Shown piece by piece: positions 7,743 through 17,168 of a DNA stretch of 64,000 bases. How positions within the stretch are numbered: position 1 is the stretch's first letter; each line of letters starts with the position of its first letter. The notes beneath the pieces are model-generated. The model was not told the origin of the DNA. It saw only the letters and a list, made by a program, of their open reading frames with translations, and made no database searches. The translations under genes were made by a program, and so were the position numbers. This DNA comes from Rhodococcus sp. 06-462-5 (lineage in GTDB: Bacteria > Actinomycetota > Actinomycetes > Mycobacteriales > Mycobacteriaceae), in contig NZ_NOYD01000046.1 in NCBI RefSeq assembly GCF_002258315.1, positions 228,688 to 292,687 of the forward strand. The letters are read 5' to 3'.

Positions 7743-8726
7743 TCAGCCGCGCGAGCGCAGGATCAACTGGGCCGCGCTGATGTCGTCGATGACGAGGTCG
7801 GTGATCAATCCGCCGCGCAGTGCGGCGGTGAGTGCATCGAGTTTGGACGCTCCGGCGACGATGCAGACTCGGCGCGGAACCACCTTGAGCCGATCCAGGC
7901 TCGGTCCACTCGATCTGTCGTTCAACGCAATTCGGTCGTGGCTGCCGTCGGAGCGCAGGAACACGGTGGCGATGTCTCCGACGACGCCGTCACGTTGGAG
8001 CTCGGCTCTGTCCTCACGCTCGAGGTAGCCGGCGCTGTAGACGTGACTCGGAACGGCACCGCTCATGACGCCGATGCTGAACACGGCGAGGTTCATCCGA
8101 TCCTGCAGTTCGAGTACTCGCTTGATGCTGCGTTCACGCCACAGGTGTTGCCGGGTCTCCGGGTAGTCGAAGAATGCGGGTACCGGAAATCCCTGCGCCA
8201 CAGCGCCGTAGGCGTCGGCGAAGGTTCGGACGATGTCGGTGGCGTAGGAGACTCCGGTGGTGCGGGTGTTCGCTGCGCCGTTGAGTTGCACGACGGTGGA
8301 GTTGTGCGTTCGTTTGGGTGCGAGCTTGCGGCTGACGGCGCTGACGGTGGTTCCCCAGGCGACGCCCATCACCATGTCGGACTCGAAGAACGAAGTCAGC
8401 AATCGGCCTGCGAAGGTGGCGACGCGATCGAGGCGCTGCAGTTCGTCGACGGTTTCCGACACGGGGACGACATGTGCACGAATGTCGTACAGATCGGCGA
8501 ATGCACGCTCGATTCGTGGGGCCTGACCGAGCGGGGTGGAGATCTTGATTTCCACCAATCCCGATGCCCGCGCGAACGTGATGAGTCGTGAGACCGTCGA
8601 ACGCGATACGCCCAGCTCACGGCCGATCGCCGCCATCGTCATGTCCTGGAAGTAATAGAGGCGCGCTGCCTGGGTGGCATGGCCGGTCCGCAGATCCGAT
8701 TCGGGCGTAATGCGTTGGTCCGTCAC
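7743..8726 (-). CDS. SorC/DeoR-family sugar-binding transcriptional regulator (glycerol operon)
   Basis: The protein has 327 residues. An N-terminal helix-turn-helix (about 20-50, MTMAAIGRELGVSRSTVSRL) is followed by a SorC-type sugar-phosphate-binding domain (about 60-320) with VMGVAWGTTVSAV and CIVAGASKLDAL. Such regulators respond to phosphorylated sugars or polyols. It is divergent from glpFKD, with 121 bp between the starts containing two palindromes, so it most likely controls glycerol uptake and oxidation, with glycerol 3-phosphate or a related compound as effector. I use the GTG at 8726 (VTDQRITP...); an upstream extension to 8807 would run through the palindrome. Activator versus repressor cannot be told from sequence. 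Confidence 0.85.
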   Translation of the reverse strand: MTDQRITPESDLRTGHATQAARLYYFQDMTMAAIGRELGVSRSTVSRLITFARASGLVEIKISTPLGQAPRIERAFADLYDIRAHVVPVSETVDELQRLDRVATFAGRLLTSFFESDMVMGVAWGTTVSAVSRKLAPKRTHNSTVVQLNGAANTRTTGVSYATDIVRTFADAYGAVAQGFPVPAFFDYPETRQHLWRERSIKRVLELQDRMNLAVFSIGVMSGAVPSHVYSAGYLEREDRAELQRDGVVGDIATVFLRSDGSHDRIALNDRSSGPSLDRLKVVPRRVCIVAGASKLDALTAALRGGLITDLVIDDISAAQLILRSRG

Positions 8727-8747
8727 CGTCGCAGTGTACGACCGGTT

Positions 8748-8761
8748 TGCACATATGTGCA
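8748..8761. promoter_or_regulatory. Perfect palindrome in glp intergenic region
   Basis: TGCACATATGTGCA is a perfect 14-bp palindrome lying 22 bp upstream of the regulator start and about 87 bp upstream of glpF. It is followed by related TGTGCA and TGCA half-sites. Likely an operator for the SorC-type regulator, inferred from position and symmetry. Confidence 0.55.
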
Positions 8762-8803
8762 TCAGCTGTGCAACGCAGTGCAGGCCGTCTACCGTGGCGA
8801 ACA

Positions 8804-8821
8804 GCACGCAATGTGGCGTGC
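8804..8821. promoter_or_regulatory. Inverted repeat upstream of glpF
   Basis: GCACGC and GCGTGC flank six bases (AATGTG), an 18-bp inverted repeat ending 26 bp before the glpF ATG. Its position would overlap transcription initiation, consistent with a repressor site. Inference from symmetry and position. Confidence 0.5.
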
Positions 8822-8847
8822 ATCACCAACTTTGCGGAGGCTACACA

Positions 8848-9702
8848 ATGGCTCGTAAGGAACCGGAATGGGGACTGCCGGCGCACATGGCTGCCGAGTT
8901 CGCCGGAACCATGATTCTCATTCTGTTCGGCGTCGGCGTCGTCGCGCAGGTCGTCTCGGGCGGTGAATCGGGAAGTCTCGGAGACCACGACTCGATCGCC
9001 TGGGCATGGGGGCTTGGCGTGATGTTCGGCATCTACGTCGCCGGTCGTATCACCGGGGCGCACCTCAACCCTGCGGTCACCATCACGTTCGCCCTCTTCC
9101 GCGGATTCAGCTGGAAGATGGTTGCGCCCTACATCCTCGCGCAGACCGCAGGTGCCTTCGTGGCCGCGCTGCTGGTGCGCTGGAACTACAACGACATGAT
9201 CAACGCGGTGGATCCCGGGCACACCACCGCCACCCAGACGATCTTCTCGACGCTTCCCGGAAACGGAACGTTGCCCGTCAGCGTGTCCTCGGCGCTGATC
9301 GATCAGATCATCGGCACCGCGATCCTGCTGTTCCTCATTGTGGCAGTGACCGATTCGCTCGGCACCGCGCCGATGGCCAACATGGCTCCGCTGATCGTCG
9401 GTCTCATCGTCGTCGCCATCGGTTTCGCATGGGCCACCAACGCCGGATACGCGATCAATCCGGCCCGAGATTTCGGACCTCGCCTGGCGTCCTACATCAC
9501 CGGATACGGTGGAGCCTGGCGAGATCAATACGGCGGCCTGTACTTCTGGGTCCCGATCGTCGGACCTCTCGTAGGCGGACCGATAGGAGTGTTCCTGTAC
9601 GACCTGCTCATCGGTAAGAACCTACGCAAACAAGAAGGTTCGACGCCCGAGCTGCCATCACGACTCCCAGCAGACACCCAGACCACAGGAGAGAAGCCAT
9701 GA
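8848..9702 (+). CDS. glpF: Glycerol uptake facilitator (aquaglyceroporin)
   Basis: A 284-residue MIP-family channel with both pore motifs: HLNPAVT (first half) and [10 protein letters not shown] (second half). The aspartate after the second NPA-Arg is the hallmark of glycerol-conducting aquaglyceroporins rather than water channels. Several membrane helices are visible, for example [14 protein letters not shown] and [15 protein letters not shown]. The ATG at 8848 has GCGGAGG seven bases upstream, while an open frame extends further upstream through the promoter. First gene of glpFKD; its stop overlaps the glpK start (ATGA). It admits glycerol by facilitated diffusion, which GlpK traps as glycerol 3-phosphate. 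Confidence 0.95.
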   Translation: MARKEPEWGLPAHMAAEFAGTMILILFGVGVVAQVVSGGESGSLGDHDSIAWAWGLGVMFGIYVAGRITGAHLNPAVTITFALFRGFSWKMVAPYILAQTAGAFVAALLVRWNYNDMINAVDPGHTTATQTIFSTLPGNGTLPVSVSSALIDQIIGTAILLFLIVAVTDSLGTAPMANMAPLIVGLIVVAIGFAWATNAGYAINPARDFGPRLASYITGYGGAWRDQYGGLYFWVPIVGPLVGGPIGVFLYDLLIGKNLRKQEGSTPELPSRLPADTQTTGEKP

Positions 9703-11216
9703 CCGAGTTCGCAGGAAAGTACGTCGCCGCGATCGATCAGGGAACCACGTCTTCACGCTGCATGATCTTCGATCACGCGGGCACCGTCGTCGCGGTCGAT
9801 CAGAAGGAACATCAGCAGATCTTCCCGCAGGCCGGCTGGGTCGAGCACGACGCGTCGGAGATCTGGGACAACGTGCGCGCCGTCGCGGCCGGTGCCATGG
9901 CCGCAGCGGATCTGACGCGTGAGGACATCGCTGCAGTCGGTATCACCAACCAGCGTGAGACGGCGCTGGTGTGGGAGCGCGCGACGGGCAAGCCGATCTA
10001 CAACGCCATCGTCTGGCAGGACACCCGTACCGATCGCATCGCAACCGCCCTCGGCGGGGGCGACGCCAACAAGTACACCGCCAAGACCGGCCTACCCCTG
10101 GCCACCTACTTCTCCGGACCCAAGATCAAGTGGATCCTCGACAACGTCGACGGCGCACGAGCGAAAGCCGAAGCGGGAGAACTGTGTTTCGGCAACATGG
10201 ACACGTGGGTGCTGTGGAACATGACCGGCGGAACCGACGGCGGATTGCACTACACCGATCCGACCAACGCCTCGCGCACCCTGCTGATGGATCTCGACAC
10301 CTTGGCGTGGGACGAGAGCATCTGCGCCGACATGGACATACCGATGTCGATGCTGCCCGAGATCCGCTCGAGTTCCGAGGTGTACGGCACCGGCCGTGAG
10401 CGCGGCCCGTTCCGCGGAGTGCCGATCTCCGGAATTCTCGGCGACCAGCAGGCAGCGACCTTCGGGCAGGCCTGCCTGTCTCCCGGTGAGGCCAAGAACA
10501 CCTACGGCACAGGCAATTTCGTGCTCCTCAATACCGGCACCGAAAAGGTCATGAGCAAGAACGGATTGCTGACCACGGTCTGCTACAAGATCGGCGACCA
10601 GCCGACGGTGTACGCGCTCGAAGGTTCCATCGCTGTGACGGGGTCGCTGGTGCAGTGGCTGCGCGACAACCTCGGCATGATCTCCTCGGCGGCGGACATC
10701 GAGACCGACGCACGGTCGGTGGACGACAACGGAGGCGCGTACTTCGTCCCCGCATTCTCCGGACTCTTCGCCCCGCATTGGCGCGCGGATGCCCGCGGTG
10801 CCATCGTGGGATTGACGCGGTTCGTCAACAAGGGCCACCTGGCCCGCGCCGTCCTGGAAGCCACCGCGTACCAGACGCGCGAGGTCATCGAGGCCATGAA
10901 CGCAGACTCCGGAGTCGACCTCGAGGTACTCAAGGTCGACGGCGGAATGGTCGTCAACGAACTGCTGATGCAGTTCCAGTCCGACATCCTGAACGTCGAC
11001 GTGGTGCGGCCCGTCGTCGCCGAAACAACCGCTCTCGGAGCGGCATACGCGGCCGGCCTCGCCGTCGGGTACTGGGAGAGCGAGGACGACATCCGGCAGA
11101 ACTGGGCCGAGGACAAGACATGGACACCGTCCATGGACGAAGACCAGCGGGCAAAGCTGTACGCCGGCTGGAAGAAGGCAGTAACACGTACTCTCGATTG
11201 GGTTGATGAAGAATGA
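9699..11216 (+). CDS. glpK: Glycerol kinase
   Basis: This 505-residue FGGY-family kinase is the normal length for GlpK. Typical stretches are [19 protein letters not shown] (N-terminal phosphate-binding), the glycerol-binding region [11 protein letters not shown] then [32 protein letters not shown], and the C-terminal [16 protein letters not shown]. It phosphorylates glycerol with ATP to sn-glycerol 3-phosphate in the cytosol. It overlaps glpF upstream and glpD downstream by 4 bp each, so the three genes are one translationally coupled operon. Regulation most likely by the divergent SorC-type protein. Confidence 0.97.
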   Translation: MTEFAGKYVAAIDQGTTSSRCMIFDHAGTVVAVDQKEHQQIFPQAGWVEHDASEIWDNVRAVAAGAMAAADLTREDIAAVGITNQRETALVWERATGKPIYNAIVWQDTRTDRIATALGGGDANKYTAKTGLPLATYFSGPKIKWILDNVDGARAKAEAGELCFGNMDTWVLWNMTGGTDGGLHYTDPTNASRTLLMDLDTLAWDESICADMDIPMSMLPEIRSSSEVYGTGRERGPFRGVPISGILGDQQAATFGQACLSPGEAKNTYGTGNFVLLNTGTEKVMSKNGLLTTVCYKIGDQPTVYALEGSIAVTGSLVQWLRDNLGMISSAADIETDARSVDDNGGAYFVPAFSGLFAPHWRADARGAIVGLTRFVNKGHLARAVLEATAYQTREVIEAMNADSGVDLEVLKVDGGMVVNELLMQFQSDILNVDVVRPVVAETTALGAAYAAGLAVGYWESEDDIRQNWAEDKTWTPSMDEDQRAKLYAGWKKAVTRTLDWVDEE

Positions 11217-12919
11217 GTTCCACCACAACGGCTTTGAGCCCGCAGTCCCGCGCTGATGCGTTGGCGCGGATGGAAGCCGAAGAGCTCGACATCCTGGTGA
11301 TCGGCGGCGGCGTCGTCGGAGCGGGCACCGCACTCGACGCCGTCACGCGCGGACTGAAGGTCGGTCTGCTCGAAGCGCGTGACTACGCGGCCGGCACGTC
11401 CAGCCGCTCGAGCAAACTGTTTCACGGCGGTCTGCGCTACCTCGAGCAGTTCAACTTCGCGTTGGTGTTCGAGGCGCTGAAGGAGCGTTCGCTGGTACTG
11501 AACAAGCTGTGTCCGCACCTCGCTCGCCCGGTGCCGTTCATCTATCCGCTCGAGAAGGTGATCGACCGTCCGTACGTCGGACTCGGCATCGGCGTCTACG
11601 ACGTCATGGGTGCCGGACGCGGCGTCCCGAGCCACCACAAGCACCTCGGCAAGAAGAAGACACTCGAGTCCTTCCCGTCCGGCAAGCGCTCGGCGATCCG
11701 CGGTGCGGTGAAGTTCTACGAGGGTCAGGTGGACGACGCCCGGCACACGATGATGCTCGCCCGTACCGCGGCCGCCTACGGTGCGTTGTGCGCCAACAGC
11801 ACTCGCGTCACGGGCTTCCTGCGTGAGGACGACAAGGTCGTCGGCGTCGTGGCGAGCGACCTCGAAACAGGACGCTCCTTCGAGGTCCGGGCCAAGCAGG
11901 TCATCAACGCGGCCGGTGTCTGGACCGACGAGGTGCAGCAGATGGTCGGTGGCCGTGGGCAGTTCCAGGTTCGCGCCTCCAAGGGCGTGCACCTGGTGGT
12001 GCCGCGCAATCGCATCAACAGTGCCACCGGCATCATCACCCGAACCGAGAAGAGTCTGCTGTTCGTCATCCCGTGGGGGAGCCACTGGATCATCGGTACC
12101 ACCGATACCGACTGGAAGCTCGACCTGGCTCATCCGGCCGCGAGCCAGAGCGACATCGACTACATCCTGGGTCACGTGAACAAGTTGCTCGCCGATCCGT
12201 TGGACCGCACCGACGTCGTCGGTGTGTACGCCGGACTGCGACCGTTGTTGTTCGGCGAATCCGATTCCACCAGCACGCTCTCGCGTGAGCATGCGGTGTC
12301 CAGTCCGGTGCGCGGACTGACGGTGATCGCCGGTGGCAAGTACACCACCTATCGCGTGATGGCCAAGGACGCAGTCGATTCCGCGGTCCACGGGCTCGAG
12401 CGGACGGTGCCGAAGTGTGTCACCGAGGACATTCCGCTCGTCGGTGCCGACGGGTACCTCGGGGCGTTCAACTCCCGAGCCCTGACGGCCGAGCGCACCG
12501 GTATGCGCGTCTCACGCGTCGAGCATCTGCTCGGTCGGTACGGCACCCTGATGGGTGAGCTGCTGGACTTGATCGACGCCGATCCGGAGCTCGGTAATCC
12601 TCTCGTGAGTGCACCGGAGTACCTCAAGGCAGAGGTGGTCTATGCGGCCAGTCACGAAGGCGCGCAACATCTCGACGACATTCTGACCCGTCGTACGCGC
12701 ATCTCCATCGAGGTCCCCGACCGCGGTGAGGCAGCGGCCGAGGAAGTGGCGCATCTCGTCGCACCGATCCTCGGCTGGGATGCTCAGCACATTGCCGAAG
12801 AGGTGGAGCACTACCGCCTTCGTGTTCTGGCAGAACGTGATTCGCAGGAACAGCCCGATGACGACACCGCCGACGCGGCGCGCCTCGGAGCGCCGGACGT
12901 GCGTCTCGGCGTGAGCTGA
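11213..12919 (+). CDS. glpD: Aerobic glycerol-3-phosphate dehydrogenase (FAD)
   Basis: The protein has 568 residues. The FAD-binding loop [19 protein letters not shown] is followed by the GlpD signature region [20 protein letters not shown]; later [16 protein letters not shown] and [15 protein letters not shown] belong to the substrate domain, and a C-terminal all-helical GlpD cap follows. It oxidises glycerol 3-phosphate to dihydroxyacetone phosphate, passing electrons to the membrane quinone pool. Third gene of glpFKD, starting in a 4-bp overlap with glpK. It ends 5 bp before the stop of the convergent TetR gene; no terminator hairpin is obvious there. Confidence 0.96.
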   Translation: MSSTTTALSPQSRADALARMEAEELDILVIGGGVVGAGTALDAVTRGLKVGLLEARDYAAGTSSRSSKLFHGGLRYLEQFNFALVFEALKERSLVLNKLCPHLARPVPFIYPLEKVIDRPYVGLGIGVYDVMGAGRGVPSHHKHLGKKKTLESFPSGKRSAIRGAVKFYEGQVDDARHTMMLARTAAAYGALCANSTRVTGFLREDDKVVGVVASDLETGRSFEVRAKQVINAAGVWTDEVQQMVGGRGQFQVRASKGVHLVVPRNRINSATGIITRTEKSLLFVIPWGSHWIIGTTDTDWKLDLAHPAASQSDIDYILGHVNKLLADPLDRTDVVGVYAGLRPLLFGESDSTSTLSREHAVSSPVRGLTVIAGGKYTTYRVMAKDAVDSAVHGLERTVPKCVTEDIPLVGADGYLGAFNSRALTAERTGMRVSRVEHLLGRYGTLMGELLDLIDADPELGNPLVSAPEYLKAEVVYAASHEGAQHLDDILTRRTRISIEVPDRGEAAAEEVAHLVAPILGWDAQHIAEEVEHYRLRVLAERDSQEQPDDDTADAARLGAPDVRLGVS

Positions 12920-12924
12920 ATTTC

Positions 12925-13485
12925 TCAGCCCAGTGGTTCGGTGAGGTAGCGCCGCAGCGTCGGTCCTACCCACCGAACCAACTGCTCGTGGGTCATCTCG
13001 GCCAATGGAGGTACCGCGAGGATGTAGCGTCCGAACACCAGACCGAGTACCTGGGTTCCTACTAGTGCGGCCCGCTCCGCATACCGATCCGGCGAGACTG
13101 CGGCCAGCGCCGGCGCGACCTGGGTGGCGAACACTTGCTGCATCGTCGTTGCCGCCGCGGCATTGGTAGCCGCAGCGCGCATCAGGGCGAGGAATGTTCC
13201 GTCTTCCTCCCAGACCTGAAAGAACCTGGGCATCAGCACTTCTGCAATGCGCTCCGGTGGGACGTGGGTCAGATCCGGAATGTCGAGTTCGAACGTGGCG
13301 GCCTCGGCGAACAACGCTTCCTTGGTTCGGAAATACCTGACGACCATCGCCGCGTCGACGCCCGCGGTGGCGGCGACGGATCGCATGGTGGTGCGGTCGT
13401 AGCCGTCGGCGGCGAATTGTGCACGGGCGGCGTCGAGGATGCGAGTGCGGGTGGCGGTTGCGGATCGTGGGGGGCGGTCAGCCAT
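12925..13485 (-). CDS. TetR-family repressor (of FAD monooxygenase)
   Basis: The protein has 186 residues. The N-terminal TetR helix-turn-helix is ILDAARAQFAADGYDRTTMRSVAATAGVDAAMVVRYFRTKEALF (about 15-58), and the C-terminal helical domain belongs to the common actinobacterial TetR type. It is divergent from an FAD monooxygenase, and the 104-bp intergenic region contains two perfect GTCAAC-N4-GTTGAC palindromes, making local autoregulated repression very likely. The inducer is probably the monooxygenase substrate, an aromatic or antibiotic-like compound; identity unknown. Confidence 0.9.
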   Translation of the reverse strand: MADRPPRSATATRTRILDAARAQFAADGYDRTTMRSVAATAGVDAAMVVRYFRTKEALFAEAATFELDIPDLTHVPPERIAEVLMPRFFQVWEEDGTFLALMRAAATNAAAATTMQQVFATQVAPALAAVSPDRYAERAALVGTQVLGLVFGRYILAVPPLAEMTHEQLVRWVGPTLRRYLTEPLG

Positions 13486-13498
13486 CCTCGTAGCCTAA

Positions 13499-13514
13499 GT
13501 CAACGTGTGTTGAC
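13499..13514. promoter_or_regulatory. TetR operator 1, GTCAAC-N4-GTTGAC
   Basis: GTCAACGTGTGTTGAC is a perfect inverted repeat (6-bp arms, 4-bp centre) 14 bp upstream of the tetR start. A second copy of the same arms lies 45 bp away, centre to centre. Confidence 0.75.
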
Positions 13515-13543
13515 CCCTTTGCGCGGTGGGTCTATGGTCGGAA

Positions 13544-13559
13544 GTCAACAACCGTTGAC
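13544..13559. promoter_or_regulatory. TetR operator 2, GTCAAC-N4-GTTGAC
   Basis: GTCAACAACCGTTGAC has the same 6-bp arms as operator 1 and lies 31 bp upstream of the monooxygenase ATG. The pair would let one repressor control both divergent promoters. Confidence 0.75.
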
Positions 13560-13589
13560 CGCCGAGTTCGGACCCCCAGGGAGCGCGCC

Positions 13590-15023
13590 ATGAATCAGTC
13601 CGATGTCCTCGTTGTCGGAGCCGGCCCTGCCGGGTGCATGGTGGCAGGCGAACTCGCGCGGGCCGGTCGCTCGGTGACGGTGCTGGAGAAACATGCAGCG
13701 CCTTCGCCGTTGTCGCGCGCGTTCGGCGTGCATGCGCGAACCCTCGAGATCCTGGACAGCCGAGGGATGGCGGATGCGCTACTGGCGAACGGAACACGTG
13801 CGCGGGGGTTGAAGCTGTGGAACGGACTGGAACTCGACCTCGGTGTGTTGCCGTCGTCGTTCCCGTTTCTGCTGGTCACACCTCAGAGCAACGTCGACCG
13901 GGTGCTCGAATCGAACGCCCGTGAGCACGGTGCCCGCATCCTGCGCGGGGTGACGGTGCGCGGTCTGGTGCAGCGCGGCGACGGTGTGACTGTGCACGGC
14001 AGGGACGCCGAAGGTCGCGAGCAACAGTGGACGGCCCGGTACGTGGTGGGTGCCGACGGAGTGCACAGCACCGTCCGAACTGCGATCGGACTGGACTTTC
14101 CCGGCAAGGAGTTGCTTCGCTCGATCATGCTGGCGGATGTGCGGTTGACCGATCCTCCCAACGGTCTGATCAACGTCGACGCAGGAACGGACTGTTTCGC
14201 CTTCGTGGCTCCGTTCGGAGACGGGTGGTTCCGTGTCATCGCCTGGGATCGCACAGACGGCGCGGCAGAGTCCGAACCGGTCGACGAATCCAGACTGCGT
14301 GCAGTGTTACGCCGTGCGGTCGGTACCGACTACGGCTGGAGTGAAGTTCGATGGAGTTCGCGATTCGCCTGCGACGAACGGCAGGTTTCGCGATACCGAG
14401 AGGGCCGCGTGTTCCTCGTGGGCGATGCGGCACACGTGCATTCGCCTGCGGGCGGGCAGGGCATGAACACGGGAATCCAGGACGCGATGAACCTCGGCTG
14501 GAAGCTGGCAGCCGTCCTCGGCGGTGCCGATCAGAAGATTCTCGACACCTATCACGACGAGCGGCACCCAGTGGGAAAGCTGGTGTTGCGCAGTAGCGGC
14601 GCGACGATTCGCATGTTGTTGCTGCGCTCGGTGGTAGCGCGGACGTTGCGCAACATCGTCTCCGCACGGGTGCTTCGTAGACAACGTGCCGTCGGCAGGA
14701 TAGCCGGGATGTTCTCCGGTGTTTCGATCTCGTATGCTCGCCGACGTGGCGAGCACCCGCTGGTCGGCCGGCGCGCAGTGCAGATACCCCTCATCGACGG
14801 CACCGTCACCACGGCGCTGCGCGACACCGCTTTTCTGATGATCGGCGAGAACGATTGCAGCCGAACGGATATCCCCCGCCGAGCCGACCACGGTCCGGCA
14901 GTCCTCGTCCGGCCCGATGGATACATCGCATGGGCCGGACGATCGGACTCGAATCGATGGCAGGCTGTTCGAGACCGGTGGACAGCAGAGTGTTCCGCCT
15001 CGATCAGCCCTGCAGCAACGTGA
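13590..15023 (+). CDS. FAD-dependent aromatic-type monooxygenase (PheA/TfdB/Rdc family)
   Basis: The protein has 477 residues. The N-terminal GXGXXG FAD loop VLVVGAGPAGCMVAGELARAG is present. The ARYVVGADGVHSTVR motif binds both FAD and NAD(P)H, and the second FAD motif is FLVGDAAHVHSPAGGQGMNTGIQDAMNL. These are class A flavoprotein hydroxylases acting on phenols, polyketides or antibiotics such as tetracycline and rifampicin. C-terminal thioredoxin-like portion is short. Preceded by AGGGAG. It is controlled by the divergent TetR gene. It stands alone without ring-cleavage genes, so xenobiotic detoxification is as plausible as catabolism. The 3' end overlaps glgX by 20 bp, convergent. Confidence 0.88.
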   Translation: MNQSDVLVVGAGPAGCMVAGELARAGRSVTVLEKHAAPSPLSRAFGVHARTLEILDSRGMADALLANGTRARGLKLWNGLELDLGVLPSSFPFLLVTPQSNVDRVLESNAREHGARILRGVTVRGLVQRGDGVTVHGRDAEGREQQWTARYVVGADGVHSTVRTAIGLDFPGKELLRSIMLADVRLTDPPNGLINVDAGTDCFAFVAPFGDGWFRVIAWDRTDGAAESEPVDESRLRAVLRRAVGTDYGWSEVRWSSRFACDERQVSRYREGRVFLVGDAAHVHSPAGGQGMNTGIQDAMNLGWKLAAVLGGADQKILDTYHDERHPVGKLVLRSSGATIRMLLLRSVVARTLRNIVSARVLRRQRAVGRIAGMFSGVSISYARRRGEHPLVGRRAVQIPLIDGTVTTALRDTAFLMIGENDCSRTDIPRRADHGPAVLVRPDGYIAWAGRSDSNRWQAVRDRWTAECSASISPAAT

Positions 15024-17046
15024 ACGAATGCTCGCGGATCAGGATGGACGGGCCACCGGCCTCGTACGCCTGATCGGGGTCGCTCGAGGTCGACTGAGTC
15101 CACGTGCCCTTCGGCAGAGTGAATTCCACGGCTCCGGGTGAGGCGTTGACCATCCACGCGAACGAGGCATCACTTTCCCCGGCGCGCATGAGGACCAGAA
15201 TGCTGTGGGCGTTGCCGTCGGACCAATCCTCGTCGGACAGCTTCTCGCCGTCGGCGCGATAGAAGTCGACGGTGTCCGGGCCGGCTCCCTCCTCGTCGGA
15301 ATCGCTGTCGTGCCGGAACCAGGTGGGGCGCAGTGCCGGGTGCTCGGTGCGAAGCGCGATGAGGTGGGTGGTGAAGTCGATGAGGTCCTGATCGGCTGTG
15401 CTCCAATCGAACCAGGAGACCTCGTTGTCCTGGCAGTAGGCATTGTTGTTGCCGTTCTGCGTCCGGCCGAGCTCGTCGCCGCCGAGGATCATCGGCACAC
15501 CGGCCGAGAGCAGCAGTGTCGCAAGGTGATTGCGTTGCTGGCGAGCCCGCAATGCGTTGACACCCTCGTCGTCGGTCGGGCCCTCGGCACCGCAACCCCA
15601 TGAGCGGTTGTCGGATTCGCCGTCCTGGCTGTCCTCGCCGTTCTCCTCGTTGTGTTTGTCGTCGTAGGAGTTCAGGTCGGCCAACGTGAAGCCGTCGTGT
15701 GCGGTGATGAAGTTGACGCTGGCCAACGTGGGACGACGGGTGCTCTCGTAGACGTCCGGGCTGCCGGTGACACGTTGCGCCAGTGCAGGCAGCGCCCCGC
15801 TCTCGCCGCGCCAGAAATCGCGAACGTCGTCGCGGAACTTTCCGTTCCACTCCGACCAACGCGCCGGGAAGCCGCCCACCTGGTAGCCCTGGGTGTCCCA
15901 CGGTTCGGCGATGAGCTTGACCGGCGCGAGCGTCGGATCCTGATGCACGAGGCTGAGGAACGCACTGTGCACGTCGAGGTCCGAGTCCTGACGAGTCAGG
16001 GTGCTGGCCAGGTCGAAGCGGAAGCCATCGACGTGCATCTCGGTTACCCAGTAGCGCAGTGAGTCGAGGATGAGTGCCAGAGCGGCGGGGTGACCGACGT
16101 TGAGGCTGTTGCCGGTACCGGTGGTGTCGTAGTACGCGCTCCGGTCGTCGTCGACGAGTCGGTAGTGCGAGCCGTTGTCGATTCCCTTGAGCGAGAGGGT
16201 CGGTCCGAGATGGTTGCCCTCGGCGGTGTGGTTGTAGACGACGTCGAGAATGACCTCGATGCCGTTGTCGTGCATGGCTTTGACCAAGGCCTTGAACTCG
16301 TCCACCTGGCCGCCGGTGTCGCCGGTGCTGCTGTACTCGTTGTGCGGGGCGAAGAAGCCGATGGAGTTGTAGCCCCAGTAATTGCGACGGCCCTCCTCCA
16401 GCAGATGCGAATCCTGAACGAACTGGTGGATCGGCAGCAGTTCCACTGCCGTAACGCCGATTCGTTTCAGATGTGCGATGGCTGCGGGGTGTGCCAGTCC
16501 GGCGTAGGTGCCGCGAATGTCCTCGGGCACATCGGGATTGGTGGCGGTGAATCCCTTGACGTGCACCTCGTAGACGACCGTCTTGTCCAACGGTGTGCGC
16601 GGTGACTCGTCTCCCGACCAATCGAAGTTCGATTGCACAGCAACGGAATACGGCATGTACGGTGCCGAATCCTCGTCGTTGCGGGTCTCCGGCTCGTCGT
16701 GCAGATGCGAGAAGACCGACTCGTTCCAGTCGACCTGACCGGTGATGGCGGTGGCGTACGGGTCGAGGAGCAACTTCGCCGAGTTGTGCCGCAGCCCCGA
16801 CGCGGGGTCCCACGGACCGTCGACGCGCAGACCGTACCGCGCTCCCGGGGTGACGTCGGGAACCAGATCGTGAAAGACGTGACCGGTGCGCTGCGTCAAA
16901 AGCGTTGTACTGCGCTCTGTTCCGTCGTCGTTCAATACGACCACAGAGACCGAGTCCGCTGTTTCGGAGTAGACGGCAAGGTTGGCACCGTCGTTCGACA
17001 GACGTGAGACGCCCAAGGGGTACGGGAGACTGGATGAGGAGGGCAT
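15004..17046 (-). CDS. glgX: Glycogen debranching enzyme GlgX (isoamylase type)
   Basis: This 680-residue GH13 protein has an N-terminal carbohydrate-binding domain (about 1-140, GVSRLSNDGANLAVYSETAD), a catalytic barrel and a C-terminal beta domain. Catalytic motifs: DVVYNHTAEG, DGFRFDLAS (nucleophile Asp), LIAEPWD (acid/base Glu) and NFITAHDGF (transition-state Asp). GlgX removes alpha-1,6 branches from limit-dextrins left by glycogen phosphorylase. The GRTQNGNNNAYCQDNEVSWFDW stretch is characteristic of GlgX. No other glycogen or trehalose gene (glgA, treY, treZ) is adjacent, so it is a stand-alone copy. Slightly shorter than the roughly 700 residues of many homologues. Divergent from the hybrid kinase. 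Confidence 0.93.
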   Translation of the reverse strand: MPSSSSLPYPLGVSRLSNDGANLAVYSETADSVSVVVLNDDGTERSTTLLTQRTGHVFHDLVPDVTPGARYGLRVDGPWDPASGLRHNSAKLLLDPYATAITGQVDWNESVFSHLHDEPETRNDEDSAPYMPYSVAVQSNFDWSGDESPRTPLDKTVVYEVHVKGFTATNPDVPEDIRGTYAGLAHPAAIAHLKRIGVTAVELLPIHQFVQDSHLLEEGRRNYWGYNSIGFFAPHNEYSSTGDTGGQVDEFKALVKAMHDNGIEVILDVVYNHTAEGNHLGPTLSLKGIDNGSHYRLVDDDRSAYYDTTGTGNSLNVGHPAALALILDSLRYWVTEMHVDGFRFDLASTLTRQDSDLDVHSAFLSLVHQDPTLAPVKLIAEPWDTQGYQVGGFPARWSEWNGKFRDDVRDFWRGESGALPALAQRVTGSPDVYESTRRPTLASVNFITAHDGFTLADLNSYDDKHNEENGEDSQDGESDNRSWGCGAEGPTDDEGVNALRARQQRNHLATLLLSAGVPMILGGDELGRTQNGNNNAYCQDNEVSWFDWSTADQDLIDFTTHLIALRTEHPALRPTWFRHDSDSDEEGAGPDTVDFYRADGEKLSDEDWSDGNAHSILVLMRAGESDASFAWMVNASPGAVEFTLPKGTWTQSTSSDPDQAYEAGGPSILIREHSFTLLQG

Positions 17047-17168
17047 GACTGCGGCTGTACCCCCGCGCGGGGTGTGCGAAACGCCTGCATACCGGTCGTT
17101 CGGCTAGTATCGACGGCTAGGTTGCGCCCGCTGGACACCGGCGGCCGCAAGTGACTAAGGACGATGCG

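Noticed and set aside
10583..12391. A 602-codon open frame antisense to glpK/glpD
   Set aside because: glpK and glpD are unmistakable on the other strand; the antisense frame has no recognisable domain.
15170..16813. A 547-codon frame in another frame of glgX
   Set aside because: GlgX catalytic motifs are all in the chosen frame; this one is Arg-rich without motifs.
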